A stretch of DNA of 64,000 nucleotides from Lineus longissimus (lineage: Eukaryota; Nemertea; Pilidiophora; Heteronemertea; Lineidae), in assembly GCF_910592395.1 (NCBI RefSeq), contig NC_088313.1, forward strand, positions 12,068,937-12,132,936. The letters run 5' to 3'. Within the stretch, counting starts at the first letter, position 1; each line of letters starts with the position of its first letter. A program made the translations under genes and the position numbers. The notes beneath the pieces are model-generated. The model searched no databases and was not told the DNA's origin. It saw only the letters and a program-made list of their open reading frames with translations. Shown here piece after piece: positions 23,423 through 36,198 of the stretch.

Positions 23423-23441
23423 CCCCCCCCCCCCCCCCCCC
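23423..23441. repeat. 19-bp poly-C tract
   Basis: Longest homopolymer in the window, inside the 2.4-kb TIR element. Further C/G tracts follow at 24171-24178 and 24213-24223. Confidence 0.95.
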
Positions 23442-24867
23442 GACATATGTGTTTTGATTTTTGAAACTTTAGTAATAATATCCAAAAGATGCTTAAAATG
23501 GATATAATCCCGAATTAATGAAGCAAAAGACGGGCAGGCGTTTCGAGAAAAAAAATGTTATTTTGAGATTTCAATAAACCTTTTGAACGAATTCCACATG
23601 GGCCGTGGTGGGATCCGAAGACACCTCAAGGAGGAATGTATGTTTTTATAGGGTACCATTGGTTTTGCAGATCTTCTGTTTTTTTCTAAAGAATAATCAA
23701 TATTCGCTAGCAGGCTTTTTATGCTCCCAGGTATGAAGAGGGTTCTATGTTCCTCGAGTTCTTTGTTCATCAGTCTGGTGTCTTCAAGTCTCTTGGCCAG
23801 CAAAAACCCTTTCCAACCAATTTTTTATGCATTAACCATTCGGCAACATGTTGGTGGGGAAAAAAACTGATCCCTAGATCCCTGACCCCTTGAATTGGTT
23901 GCCCAGGTACGACCACAAGCAATTGTCTCAAGGAAGCCACCAGTACGACCTCTTGGGAGTCTTGCCAATATCATGCCAGTGAAAAGGAAGGGTAATGATG
24001 GTTGAGGGTTGCAGTTAGGGTACCATCAAAGGAGTACCTCTTCCTCGCTCTGGGTTAAACGTGTCAAAGGACTACACCATCATGAAGGTTTGGGGGTTCC
24101 ACTCGAGCGCCCCAGGGTAAGCAGCTCGGAAGGACTTATTGAGAGGCCAATAGGGGTTTGAGGGGCCTCCCCCCCCCATGCACTGGCTAAAACATGTCAG
24201 AAGGATGGGGGTGGGGGGGGGGGCTCTCCATGGCGACAGTTGCGCGAGTTCAATAGAGCTTGCACTTTACATTATAATCTGCCAGAGTCCCAGACTACGA
24301 TAGTCTGGACACCTTTCGGGGGGGGACATTTTCCATTTCTTTGCCGGCTATTATGACGATGGAGTTGAGTTACTGCTAATGCGATACACGAAGAAAACTG
24401 TCTATCAAAACAAAAAATTGGCGGAAGGAACTATAGCAGGGTCCCAACCAGGGGGTTTGGGGGGTTTCCCGCCAACCTAAAGGCGCTGCGCGCTTACTAG
24501 GGCACTGCACTGATAATATTATTTTGAATATTAACTCTGCGTTTGGGGATTGGCACGGGGACGAGGCCGATTTACTTTTTGTGCTGAAAATGTGGAATGC
24601 CAAGGCGGGTCGCCGTGTTGCAAACAATTTACCAAATTCATCGCATAAAAATCGATCCAGACTATCAAAATACGCAAACAGAATTATTGTAATCATTATA
24701 ACAGATCATGAGTATAATTATTCAGTAATATTCATTTTTGTGCCATATTTTTATTTTTGGCTCGTTTCGTTTGACCTGTTTCTTTTGAAACGTTTCAGTG
24801 TTTACATACTACCTTGGTAAATGCCCCATGTACGTTTCCCTTGAACTTTGGCCAGGTTGTTCAAACG

Positions 24868-24945
24868 ACGGACACTACATGTACATGAAGATACATGTAT
24901 ACAGTGTCCGTGTTCAATACATGTATCTAGTGTCCGTGTTCATAT
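24868..24945. repeat. Palindromic TACATGTA array
   Basis: GGACACTACATGTACATG is answered by TACATGTAT...AGTGTCC, and AGTGTCCGTGTTCA is then repeated directly. It is a small inverted-and-direct array of the ACATGTA motif common in this genome. Confidence 0.7.
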
Positions 24946-27900
24946 CAAACTACAAACGTCGTAGTTTTTACTTAAAAGTTCTGTACAGCCGGGCCCTGCA
25001 TTTGACCAGCTTTTCCTTTTTAAGCGCATCATTGAGCTAAGGTGGCTGACTATAGGTTTCTACTGAAGATAATAATACTAAATGCAACTTTAGAACCGCA
25101 AGCAGCTACTGCATAACGCTGTTGCGGAACATCACCCACATGGCTTGAAAGGCCTCGGCAATATTCATGTTGGCTCAGAAAATCTCTGCTTGAAGGAACG
25201 ATTATGACATTGCGTGTGGGCGTAGGTTGCATATGAGAAATGAAACATTATGCAGTAGTCAATCAGAACCCTGTACCCTCCTGGTCAGGGTTCGACGCCA
25301 ATTTGACGTCGAATCCTGAGTTGGAATTTATTTTTGCAACGTCTACTTCCTGTCGAAGGAGCCAAAGTTGTTATGTGGGGCTATAATGTATTTGTCCTCC
25401 GTCCACTGACCCCCACCCCCTGAGAACACAAGCTACTGCCCTTAATACTTTCACTGAGTCAGTCCCTGCCCTGGGCCCCAGCATAACAATGCAGTGCAAT
25501 GCACTAGATGCCGCTACCTGTATTACTGTGCTGGACTGACTGGTAATGAGTCAAAATATTTCTTTGGAATTCCATTGGAAATGAAATGGAGAAATGACAG
25601 AAAGTATTTTTTCATGAAGTGTGAGATTTATTGGGTTTTTTAAATGAGCTTTTATACACATGGTGAATTCCTGTCGAAAAGACTCTTTCATGCAGGTGAA
25701 TAAGGGTCGGATTCTGACCATGTAGCCCCTGCAGCAGAAGTGAATTTCTGTCGAATTACTTGAAGTCCTGGGGTGAAAAATTGTCGAATCCTGACACTCC
25801 CAAATCTTTCTGAGCATCGAATTTAAACTTAATTCTAATGGAAAATGCACTGGAAGTGTACCTTTTAGTACTGGTGCTACCATTTGGATTTTTAGTTCTG
25901 CAGGTTCTTCATTAGCGTAGGCATGGCAGGTAGCCAGCGCTTTTGGGTTGATGTGGCCAGATATGGTTAACGTATTCTCTGATATGAATCACTGATGTGT
26001 GGTGAACTGTCCAACCGTAAGAAAGGAGACCATTGAAATACACTTTTGCGTCTCGGTGAACCTTTCATGTTGCAATTCATGGTGATTCTTCAGACGTGAT
26101 ACCAATGATTACACGCCATACATTTGAACTTAGTAGCATCAAGGCCGGATCCGGACAGGGTCGAGGTCAGGTGACAGACATTCGACTTGACTGTCATTTG
26201 CATAAATAGTAACCATAATTAATCACAATAAATATGAGTGCTATACACCTTTCCAGAAATGGGGCGCTGAGTGTCCGAAATAGTGATGTCATAAGGGGAA
26301 ACTAGGCCTTATGGTGGAGGGACAAAGGAGATAGTCAAGGTTGACCAACACACTTGAGTACCTTTAATGACGGACAAGGGGGAAAAAGTTAGTTCCAATG
26401 CAAGCCGCCAATTTCGGGAAGCATGTGTACAAGGGCTATCAGAAGTTGTATTCTTGGCAAGGTTCTGAACCCCAACAGGCTTAAATACGTTGACAAAGTA
26501 TTTCCATTCCAGTCAGTTTTAGGCTGATAGAGGCATATATACTTCACAGCAATTTCATTGAAAGCCAACAAAATTGATTATGTTCGCTTTAATCCCATCT
26601 GGGCAACGCAAACACGTCACCTTGTAACCATCCTAAAATGTCCCATTTATCACTCCGATCCTGCTCGTCCTCTTTAGACTGAGTACTCGGTGAATAAAGG
26701 AGGAAGGTCAATCCGATTTAATGCCACAATTTCGTGATTGCAATGAGAAAGCGTGAGTTGCACAGTCCAAGATATCTTTTTTACGGCAAATATAGCTCAA
26801 GTTAAAAGGCTTCTTGTTGTAATAAGAATTACATTTGTCTAAAAAACCGTCAAGTCTACTAGATTTCAACATGTTGCGCAATGCTGGTCTCATATGACTC
26901 TCATAGACTCGTGCAACTATAAAGATCTTTCTGTGAACGCTTTGTCCATTCAATGACAATAGAAAGGAATATTGTCTCTGGTCCGCCTGAAACTTTTAAC
27001 TGGGTCGTTCAGACTCCCCATTGACACATATGATGAGCTTATTTTAGTTTCAAGCGGTTTTCATTTGTTATCTCTTAATGTGCTTCTTCAGATAATTGCT
27101 TAGTAGATATGTCATACTTTCTTTCCACAACCTTGTTATAATACATATTGAGAGATATTTCTACTTTTATACCAATTTCCTTGATGGGCATCGACATTAA
27201 AAATAGTCACTATTTATACAATATGCACTCAAATCAACAACATTTTATACAAATTAGGTTCTTAGTAGCCTACAACGAATAGGGAAAACCTCTAAAAATA
27301 GTCAAAGCGTTTGCAACCATGTACTAAGTCGAGTGCGAATGGATTTTAAACGAATGTTAAAATCATAAACCATACTAGTATTTATAGCTGATCAACAATG
27401 CGTATTTACACTGCAATAAAATGTCCTTTAAAGTGCAATATTCATGATAAAAGTAGGTTACATTTTGATTAAAATGCAAGTGAATAACATTTCAATGTAA
27501 TAATGCGAAATTAGGAGCGGATATGCTGTACTCGCTATGTCGTGATACCCTGTGTTAAGGGAGTGGGCCGATTTCTACTTCACTATATGTGTTCTACTTC
27601 ATTAGATAAACATGTTTCTGAATAGTTTGACTTTTTCCAATTTTTTTTCGACTCTTAATTAGTAGAAGAAAAACACCCTATTCGTTATAGTCAGTACGCA
27701 CATCGCCTGGCGCAGGAAACTTTTTTTGCGTCAACCCAGTGCATCCAAGGTCGGCGACTCATCAATTCAAATCAATTCCGTTCAGTTTATTCAATCTGTC
27801 TTATGCATATCAGTTATAACAGAAAATAAGGCAGAACGTAAACAAGAACATAGAATACAACAATCATGGAAACAACTGATAATTGAAAATGATTTTCTAC

Positions 27901-30354
27901 CTGCAAAGCGTTCATACGAGGCGATCGTCATTGCCGTCGTCGTCGTTTTATAGGGGTAATCGATAATAGAATTACTCAATGGTGTCAAGCTGCTGTTCCT
28001 CGCTTCCACGCACCGTCAATGCATCGATCTGCACGAAGATGATCGCTGCACGGTGTGCATACTCGGGATTCAAAAGAATAGAGCGTGAAATTCAGTCATT
28101 ATTTTGAACTTTTACATTTTTTTTATGTACAATTCGATGATGGAAACTACTATTGCAGAGTGGAAGGTAATTAACTGGGCAGCTGACAGTTTGGTAGCAA
28201 CGGCCTTATCAACTTCGTTGGTCTTTTAAGCACGCTGTACAGCTCAAATCGCTCACCGGTGCTGTGGTGTTATCCATCCAGCTTGTCAAGTGCGAGGAGA
28301 TATCCGGTCTCTAATCCAGGTACCTCGTTCATTAGCCCTAATCAAGTGAAAATAATGCAGCAACTAGACAGACCAGGTTCCAAGGCGGTCACCTGATGTA
28401 AAACCTCGGCTTTCTGACTCACTGACAGCTCAACCGGGGTAGGTTTCTGTGACTTTCCTGTATAGTATGGTTAATGGTTACTTCTACACAGGGAAAAACT
28501 GGTGATTTCTAGGCATCTTTAGACGTCTAATAAATACTCTCGACTCGGCGATCTAAGACCGTTTTGGAATATGCAAGACAAGCCCCCATTAGATATAATG
28601 CGTGTTGTCGTTCGATGCCATTCAACATTGTTAAATCGAGATAGCCAATGGTGACACCAAATTGTGTAACATTTCTGATGATCACGACATGATGCCCTGC
28701 CCTTGGCGGGTTTCACAGCAAGAGTCCAGAATGAAAGGTTGATATGCCCCGGGCCAATCAGGTATGACTGGGCATTGGCCTGTTCAATGCGCATTGTGCT
28801 GGGGGCGATCATGTCCTGTGTTAGATGGATGAGTCTAGAGTATAACAAGTTGATGCCTGATAGACATTTATCTTACTAGGTGACATATAATCATCAAACT
28901 TAATAGATTGACATCTATCTTTAAAATATACATCAACTACTTTTTAAGCTAGAACAACTAATTAGTGGTTAATTTCACTACTATTTTTATCAATTTGACA
29001 GTTGTTGCAATAGGAACTACCAGAGAAGTTGTTTTTACTAATAAATCTTAAAAGAGTGCACGAGCGTAAAGCGCTACATCACAACTAGTAATGTATTTTT
29101 TGGCAAGTATATCACAACAAAATGCATATTTTCATTATCGGTAATACGTTCAGATAAAATGTCTCGTCGCCTCGTCATCTTCCCTTAAAACAGAACCGAT
29201 CGCGATCCGTCCGTCCGTTCCGTCAATTGTTAGTCCTGTCGTTCCGTAAATGTGACGAGGCCAATATCTCATCATAACACGCACATGACACAATCGAAAC
29301 ATCACACGGATATTGCATTGGTTGTGAATTTGATATATCATTTCAAATATTCTTTCCTATTCGATTCGATTTCTAATTAATTGAATTTGATGAAATGAAA
29401 ATCGGTTTCATTAGATTTCTGCCGCAGTTTTTATCGGTGATATTGCGATGGTCGTAAACAGTGTTACCAACGTAATTGGAGATGACGCGGGGAAGTGGCT
29501 GATTTATGTGGGTGTTTGATTGATTTTCATTGCTCGGTATTTCAGTTAAGCTAGGCAGTTGCATGCAATCGCTGCATGTATATTGCTGTGGTTGAGCTTA
29601 ACCCTCTCCCATTATCGGACTGATGAGCTCCGTGATGAGTTGAATAACTCGGTAAATAACAGAAGATTTTGGAATCGGTCCTGAATGAAGTTCCAAATTC
29701 TCACTCAAAATGTCTAGTGTATTGACACGCGCAAAGTACTGACAACGCGTCACACCGGGTACGTCTATATCTTGTGACTCTATTAGCTCAACTGTCCATG
29801 TTCTATCGTAGTTTGCACACATAATGAAGTTTTCTTTTAGAATTGTTCCTGACCAACAGTCGTGACGTCGTTCATCCCGCTAACAGGTTATCAATTGATG
29901 AAATAATCCGACTTTTCGAATCCATAGCCTTCCGACTAAAAACGCTGTATCGAGAGCAAGGAAAGATTAACTCTGTTTTTTCATTCTGTTATTGCATTAG
30001 TCATGTTAGTAAATACACATATTGTATTTCAAAGCCAAACTAATGCCAAAATAAAATCATACAAAGCCGTTTATCAAATTACTTACACCGGCAATAAAAT
30101 TCCCTGAACTTTTGCACTGATTAATGTTTATTCAGCCATCCCGCGTGTGGGTAGCCTATCTTTTGAAAGGACAAAGCCTTGTTTCATCAACCTTTCATGT
30201 TGTATTAGGTTTCAAATAGATATGACGGCGTAAATACTGCCTCTAATCTTGTCTTGCAGGAAGACGCTGGGTTGAGCGCGTTTGTCAATAACGTCAGACA
30301 CATCAAAAGCTAACGTATTATGTTTTGAAAAATTATATCTCAAGTATTTGGAAA
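24946..30354. other. Non-coding stretch, nothing recognised
   Basis: About 5.4 kb with frames of at most 110 codons, none with a domain. A small imperfect palindrome around 25285-25313 (GGTTCGACGCC/GACGTCGAATCC) is the only local structure I noted. Confidence 0.4.
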
Positions 30355-30815
30355 GAACATGGCTGCCTTTGCTAAGAACATAGCTACATTGATAAGAACC
30401 TCAGAAAGTACATGTGAAAATGAAAATAAAACTCTCATAAAAAGAGTCACCTCTGAAAATAACACTTACAAAAAGAACATATGATCACTTCTAAAAAAAC
30501 TTACTTGTAGTTCTTTCGAAAGATGAACAAATGTATACAATGTAGTTACCTCTGAAAAATCAACACTTATAAAACAACAAGGTTACTTCTTTGAAAAAAC
30601 GTACATGTGGTTATTTCGAAAGATGAACATACATGTACGTGTAACTCTGAAAATAACACTTATGTTGTATAAAAGAACATGGCTGCTTCAGAAAAACGTA
30701 GTTATTTCAGAAAAGAACATCGTAACAATGTACAGTATCTCTGAAAATAACACTTATAAAAAGACCATTGGTTACTTTTGATAAAACATAGTTACTTCTC
30801 TAAAAATAACATTCG
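30355..30815. repeat. Degenerate tandem array, unit about 95 bp
   Basis: TCTGAAAATAACACTTA recurs near 30452, 30551, 30646 and 30739, with AAAAGAACAT and GGTTACTTCT phrases between. Around five units. Confidence 0.85.
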
Positions 30816-31154
30816 CGCAAATATTATCATAGGTAAATAACTGTAAAACTGTACATTATGTCACTGCCTCCGAAATTACGAAGACCGCGAACACGATATT
30901 TAAATTAAAAAACTCAACCCGCGGAGTTCAGATTATCATGATTGTGATGCGGCTCACGTTCTTTCCCCCAGCATCTCTCCAGTGGCATGTCAAGTGCAGC
31001 CGGCATGTTGATGGCTAATTCACAACGATCCTCCTTCTTTTAAGATGGCTGTATCTTGTCTCTGAGGGCATTTAACTTGATTTAAAATCATCCTGTTGTC
31101 ATGATAAAATGATAAAATCACGCTGATGTTTTTAGAAGCTGAAATGAAATTTCG

Positions 31155-31388
31155 TACTCCGGGAATGGCACAGAACATGATCAAAAGACACAAGCATATA
31201 CATCATGATTGGGTGATATGAATAAAGACTAGCAAGTACTTCGGGAATGGCACAGAATATGAAAAGACGCAACAAGCATATACACCATGATTGGGTGATA
31301 TGAATAAAGACTAGCAAGTACTCCGAGAATGGTACAGAACATGAAAAGACACAAGCATATGGGTGATATGAATAAAGACTAGCAAATG
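31155..31388. repeat. Three tandem units of about 70-85 bp
   Basis: Each unit runs from GGAATGGCACAGAACATG through ACACAAGCATATAC to GGGTGATATGAATAAAGACTAG; the third is shortened. The overlapping 61-codon minus frame is repeat-derived. Confidence 0.92.
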
Positions 31389-31479
31389 CTTTTATCTAAA
31401 ACTCTATATGCATTTACACTAGGCCTTGCTGTACAGATTTGAAGTAAAAGCATTGCTAGTCTGTATTCATATCACCTAT
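31353..31479. repeat. Inverted pair closing the tandem array
   Basis: GGGTGATATGAATAAAGACT at the end of the third unit is answered by AGTCTGTATTCATATCACC at about 31458. It suggests that the array grew from a foldback element. Confidence 0.75.
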
Positions 31480-32176
31480 TGCGTACGCCATGTAAGATGC
31501 AAATAGGAGATACGAACTAAATATTAGGTAATTGCTATTCAGGTCTCATAGATAGTTGCCTCTACTTCTATTGTTACCACGTGTGTAAAATTGTACAAAA
31601 AAATATTCCGCGAAGAACCCAAACAATGTGACTAAAAGAAGTTGCAATCAACATTGACTATAACTGAGAATCAATAAAGGACTACGAATGGGAAAACAAT
31701 ACTACGGCATCTTATCTAAATCTATATGTACCCAATGGAAGACTTTTAAAATATAATAATGCAGCTGCTATTCAATGCTAATGCTACAATTGGTTGGTTG
31801 TTGCTGAATGTTTATAACAAACACACACATCAAATACCTTAACTAATACAGGCTAAGCAAGGAAATGTTATTCCAATGAGATTCTAAAACCCCTCGTCTT
31901 GGTGATATCTTTACAGTGATTTCAAACTGACTATCCGAGTTCAGAAAAATCTGGCCACAGTTTTGAAAAATGCCGAGTTACTTCGGATCTTGAACTTTCA
32001 ACTTTTTAATCCTTATTAGTTTTTGCTAGAACCGATATGCAATTGCTGTTGGTACAAGAGTTTGGCGGAGTAAAATTACCATATTAGGTATGACCGGCAT
32101 CAGTCACTGCTTCAGTTAAGGTAGTTCGAAACTCTTTTTTGAGAAATCACGAATGAAATGATATAACGCTCTAAAA

Positions 32177-32287
32177 ATTCAAATTTGAGCTTTTGAAAAA
32201 CTTTTGATTGTATTTTTGTGCATATTGGTGTTGGCCGAACCCTACAAGATTTTTTCAAAAGCTCAAAAACCTTTATTTCTAACAGTG
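32177..32287. repeat. AGAAATAAAGG family, hairpin copy
   Basis: TTTGAGCTTTTGAAAAA (32184-32200) and its perfect inverse (32251-32267) flank a 50-base loop that carries GTGCATATTGGTGTTGGC, the same phrase as the 20.7-kb copy. It then runs into CTTTATTTCTAACAGTG. Confidence 0.75.
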
Positions 32288-33803
32288 TAGTATATACATG
32301 TATACGCATTTGAAAAATCAAACGTCACGGCCTTTGACCTTTTTTTCCCAGACGACATTTACTATATGAAAATTAATGAACGTAATGTAAAAGCCAGCTA
32401 CCGATATGCCCAAGTGATAAATGAGTTGAACTGTTAAGATGGAATCTTCCATATGACCGACCACTCCTCTTTTATCGTTTGGTGTTATCGTATAAGCCAC
32501 CAATCAAAGATGTCAATGGCGCGGTTCAGCAGACGACATCTTCCGCCTGGTTAGGTCGTCATCTGAGATGAAAGCATTGATTTCTAAAGGTAGAGCTTTA
32601 TTGGATGTGGAATCGACTGTGGTATACTTACGATTCGTACTGCTTCTAGGGTTAGAATTCACACAATTTTGATTTGCCCGTGAATATTGTCGACGGGTAA
32701 AGATGATTGGTACCTTCGGTTCATTCTTCAATCCTCCGTGTGGTTTTGAAAATTAGAAGCAAATAATACCCTTATCCCAAGAGAAATCTCGCTTTATTTT
32801 TAGACCACCAGAAAAATAAATTGTACAAATCCTTCTAGAAGGTGTTTGCGATTGAATGTTATGCGTTTATTGGTGTGAATCTGATATGAATGAATATTAG
32901 CTTTATATTATCGCGTTTTCTTCATATAAGGGTGTTATTCACCAAAGACTCAGTCGTGTCAGTAGCCATAGGGTTGGGTTCAACGAATATATAGTCAACC
33001 ATCCTCGATGTACCGGATTGTGAAGAAGATGACGAAGCTCGCTTGGGACGACCAGTAATAAAGTTTTTTATCCACATTTGGCAAAATTTTCTGCGGATTA
33101 TCTACTTAGAGAGGGGCTTCGCAAATATTCCAATGTATACTTGCACATCAATGTGAACGTATGATCCCACAGGGCATCGTTTGAACTAACGTTGCCTCTC
33201 GTTGGTTTAGATTCTTAATGGTATATCTAATCATCTAATTGACTTCGTAAGAGAAAACAACAAAATTGGTCGATCGCCTGCGGAGACGTTAGTACAAAAT
33301 ACACCCACACTATAGTATAGTTAGTTACCGATCCATGATTTCGACTTTATATCAGGTTGCCAGACCTCAAGGGACCCTGCCTTGCTTTGTCCTAGTAATG
33401 GCACGATTATTTTGTCAGAATATTACAATGTAGGTCTCCCACGTTCTTAGTTTGAGGTGTGTTTTGTAAATGAGCGCTCAGTTGTTATGGTGTTTTGCTA
33501 TACACAATGTATATGCTCCATTCTTGAATTGATATAGCAGATAGTCTTGCCGCAGTCATGTTTTGATGCTGACAACAAAAATAGGCAATGTCGTAGGCGC
33601 CCGTACGGACGGAATATCTCCCGAATGGATCGTGCGCGTATGGATGTTGTGATGTGTCAATAATCTGATCAAGCTTACAACAAAGTAAAAGCATTTCGTT
33701 TACTTCTTATAGTGATCATCAGCAAACTTTTTGAAAACTCACAAAAGTGTCTAAAGAGACACTCTAGTCAACTTTAACTGTTATGGCTCAATTCATATGC
33801 CTC

Positions 33804-33820
33804 GGGGGGGGGGGGGGGGG
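33804..33820. repeat. 17-bp poly-G tract
   Basis: Homopolymer with no coding context. Confidence 0.95.
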
Positions 33821-34437
33821 TACTATAACAGCAAAAGATTGGAGATTGCCATATTTCGATAGGGTTCAAAAGATTAATATTGGCATTATCGATGGAGTAT
33901 GACATAAACACATAAAAAAATGAATATTGGTGACGTACTAATTGTTTTGAACATCTTTACGATGACAAAAAAAACACGAAATATCCGTATAGGCACCATC
34001 CAAATGGGAGAGTTTCCATCCAAATTGGTGTAAATCTGGATGGGCGCGGCACAGGCGTCTCATTATCTCGCTGCACAAACGAACGATTCAAAATGTAAAT
34101 GTACTGTGGCGTACGCTATTATAGAATAAAATAGAATAATATGATTGAATCCGGTTTGGAAAGAAGCCAGTTGGGTGTACGGATCCCACACTAGGATAGA
34201 TCGGTGGGCTTTGAAGAGTTTAATCCTTTTGAAATCATTATCATCAAATAGCGTTGATACGATTTCGTAATAAACACTTCAAGCAACCAGGCAACAACTT
34301 GAATATGATGTAGACCTTTCTACCTGTATATTCGATCGGCTTATTATAAACCGCGAGATGAAAAATCCCGAAATCGCGAGATTTTCTACTTCCCTGGATC
34401 ATGACAATCACCATTTTTGATGCTGCTGTTCAGTACT

Positions 34438-34930
34438 GATTGATACTCCTATGTGTGCCACATTGATACAGCATACCTCTCTGGACCATACACCACGTCA
34501 ACGATAACGATGCGAAGTCAACAGGCGGCGCCACTGTAGATTGCTGGCGGCCGGATGCTGTTAGATCAATAAAGTTTATCTTCAACGACAAAACAACGCA
34601 CTTATTTTTATTGTTGTAAGCAACGTGTTTTACATGAAAATGGAAATGAACCTGATGAATTTGTTTATAAATTGTAAAAGCGAATAGGGCATAAGGCTAT
34701 TTTGGAATCTGATAGTGATGATATAACTGGGCTTTAGGCCTAGTCATATAGATTTGGGATGGAGGAGGTAGCTAGTCGCTTATATCAACAAAAACCTGAA
34801 GTTGTCGATGTCGTTTTTACTTTTCCCAAGACGGTGGCGCCGTCTGTTGACTTCGCATCGTTATCTTTGACGTGGTGTATGGTCCAGAGAGGTATGCTGT
34901 ATCAATGTTGCACACATAGGAGTATCAATC
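34438..34930. mobile_element. Foldback element, 98-bp arms
   Basis: The left arm (34438-34535) begins GATTGATACTCCTATGTGTG and ends CGGCGCCACT; the right arm (34833-34930) is its inverse with few differences. The 297-bp centre has no recognisable gene. The plus frame 34759-34953 is formed mainly by the right arm. Confidence 0.88.
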
Positions 34931-35684
34931 TACGTGTCCTTGATGTGCTATAAATATAGACATCCGATCAGTCGTTAATATCAAAGCATACATTGTACTC
35001 GAAAAAGTTTATACATGTAATTTGTAGCTTACTCAGTTTGTACAGTCACTGTCATATCTTCGACACACACGACGGTAGAAAACCGGCGGGCAGAAAATGC
35101 ATGCTGCATACCGTCTGCAGACTGGGGGTTTTCTTTTAGGTCTGGAATTAGGGGACCATATCAGCAGTTGCTTTCAGCCAACTTCTGTATCAAAATTAAG
35201 ATCTGGAATTAGGGGACCATCTCAACAGTTGCCATGTGATTTTCACACTAAAAAATAAGAGGCCATTTCAGGTATATGCCAAACGGTAGAACAAAGATTA
35301 TCTAGGCCGTTGTGCAAACAGGCTTTGCGATACACCACGAGTTGGGGCGTAGGCCTAAATTCCTTTAACTGTGAACCAAGTGCATCCACTGGCACGCTAC
35401 ATGTATGTGTGACTCGCACGGATTTAGCACGTAGGGCCTATAGGATGCTAATCAGCTAGGATGTATCTTGTGGCCAGGACTGTAGTAATAAACATTTGCC
35501 TGAAAACATTTTTTATCTGGCCTAACAACACCTGTTTAGAATGTCAAAGAGGCCGGTATTTTCACTTAACATCAAGAGACAGAGGAGAACTGTCAAGGTG
35601 GGTGTTTGATATACAATGGTTTTCTGTTCCCTGGGTTTCTTCATTCTGTTATCTTTAATTATATTTACCCATGTCATTCAGCAC

Positions 35685-35772
35685 TTTTTAGCTCAGCTGA
35701 CAAAGTCAGCGGAGCTAGTAGAATAGCTGTTCAAGTGGTGTCCGTCCTGCAATCCATCCATCCATCCATCTA
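35685..35772. repeat. Hairpin plus ATCC microsatellite
   Basis: TAGCTCAGCTGACAAAGTCA followed by GCGGAGCTA forms a short hairpin, then GTGGTGTCCGTCC and (ATCC)n. This arrangement resembles terminal structures of a dispersed repeat type seen in many marine invertebrates; it is nested in the 3.7-kb element. Confidence 0.55.
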
Positions 35773-36192
35773 GGGACCCATCTGTGGACAAAATTGGACA
35801 TTTCTGACCGGGAAAGCCCAGCCACTTCGTTGACGGTGCTAAATTAGGAGTTGCCCAAGGTGAACTCAAAAAATGAAAAATCAGCGCGATCCGACCTATA
35901 TTAAGAGAATGAGGTCATTTCGCGTTTAGATTTCTTTCCCTTTTTACCTCGGTCCACAGAGCAAATATTGATTTCAAATATGGCTGAATATTTTTGAATA
36001 TTTTTTCATTTTTTACTTTTAATGGAATTAATATAGTTTTCACCGCCAGTTGGCGCTGCAGGCACATTGACTGAATTTTGGCGATTTCAAATTTGGCGGT
36101 GGCTCAACTTTTTTGCAAGCAGTGCTGCTGATTGGCCGATCGATAGTAGAGATGCCACCATTTAAAAATGGCGGTAGTCGCTGCTTCAATGA

Positions 36193-36198
36193 AGGTGA
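36193..36198 (+). other. Donor-like site in the 3.7-kb element
   Basis: AAG|GTGAGT occurs just after a hairpin-forming CCACCATTTAAAAATGGCGG and an ATGAAG. A polypyrimidine acceptor (CTTTTTTTACAG) ends at about 37742. Together they could define an intron of a captured gene, but the flanking frames are short. Confidence 0.25.

Larger units (their letters stand above)
22412..24813. mobile_element. TIR element (MULE-like), 2.4 kb, same family as 4313-5164
   Basis: Ends start GGTAGTATGTAAA and are inverted over about 58 bp with a few mismatches (22412-22470 and 24754-24813). TTGGTAAAT stands immediately outside each end (22403-22411 and 24814-24822), an exact 9-bp target duplication. Its terminus matches that of the 852-bp element at 4313. 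No transposase frame was seen, so it is likely a non-autonomous element that has gathered other repeats. Confidence 0.88.
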
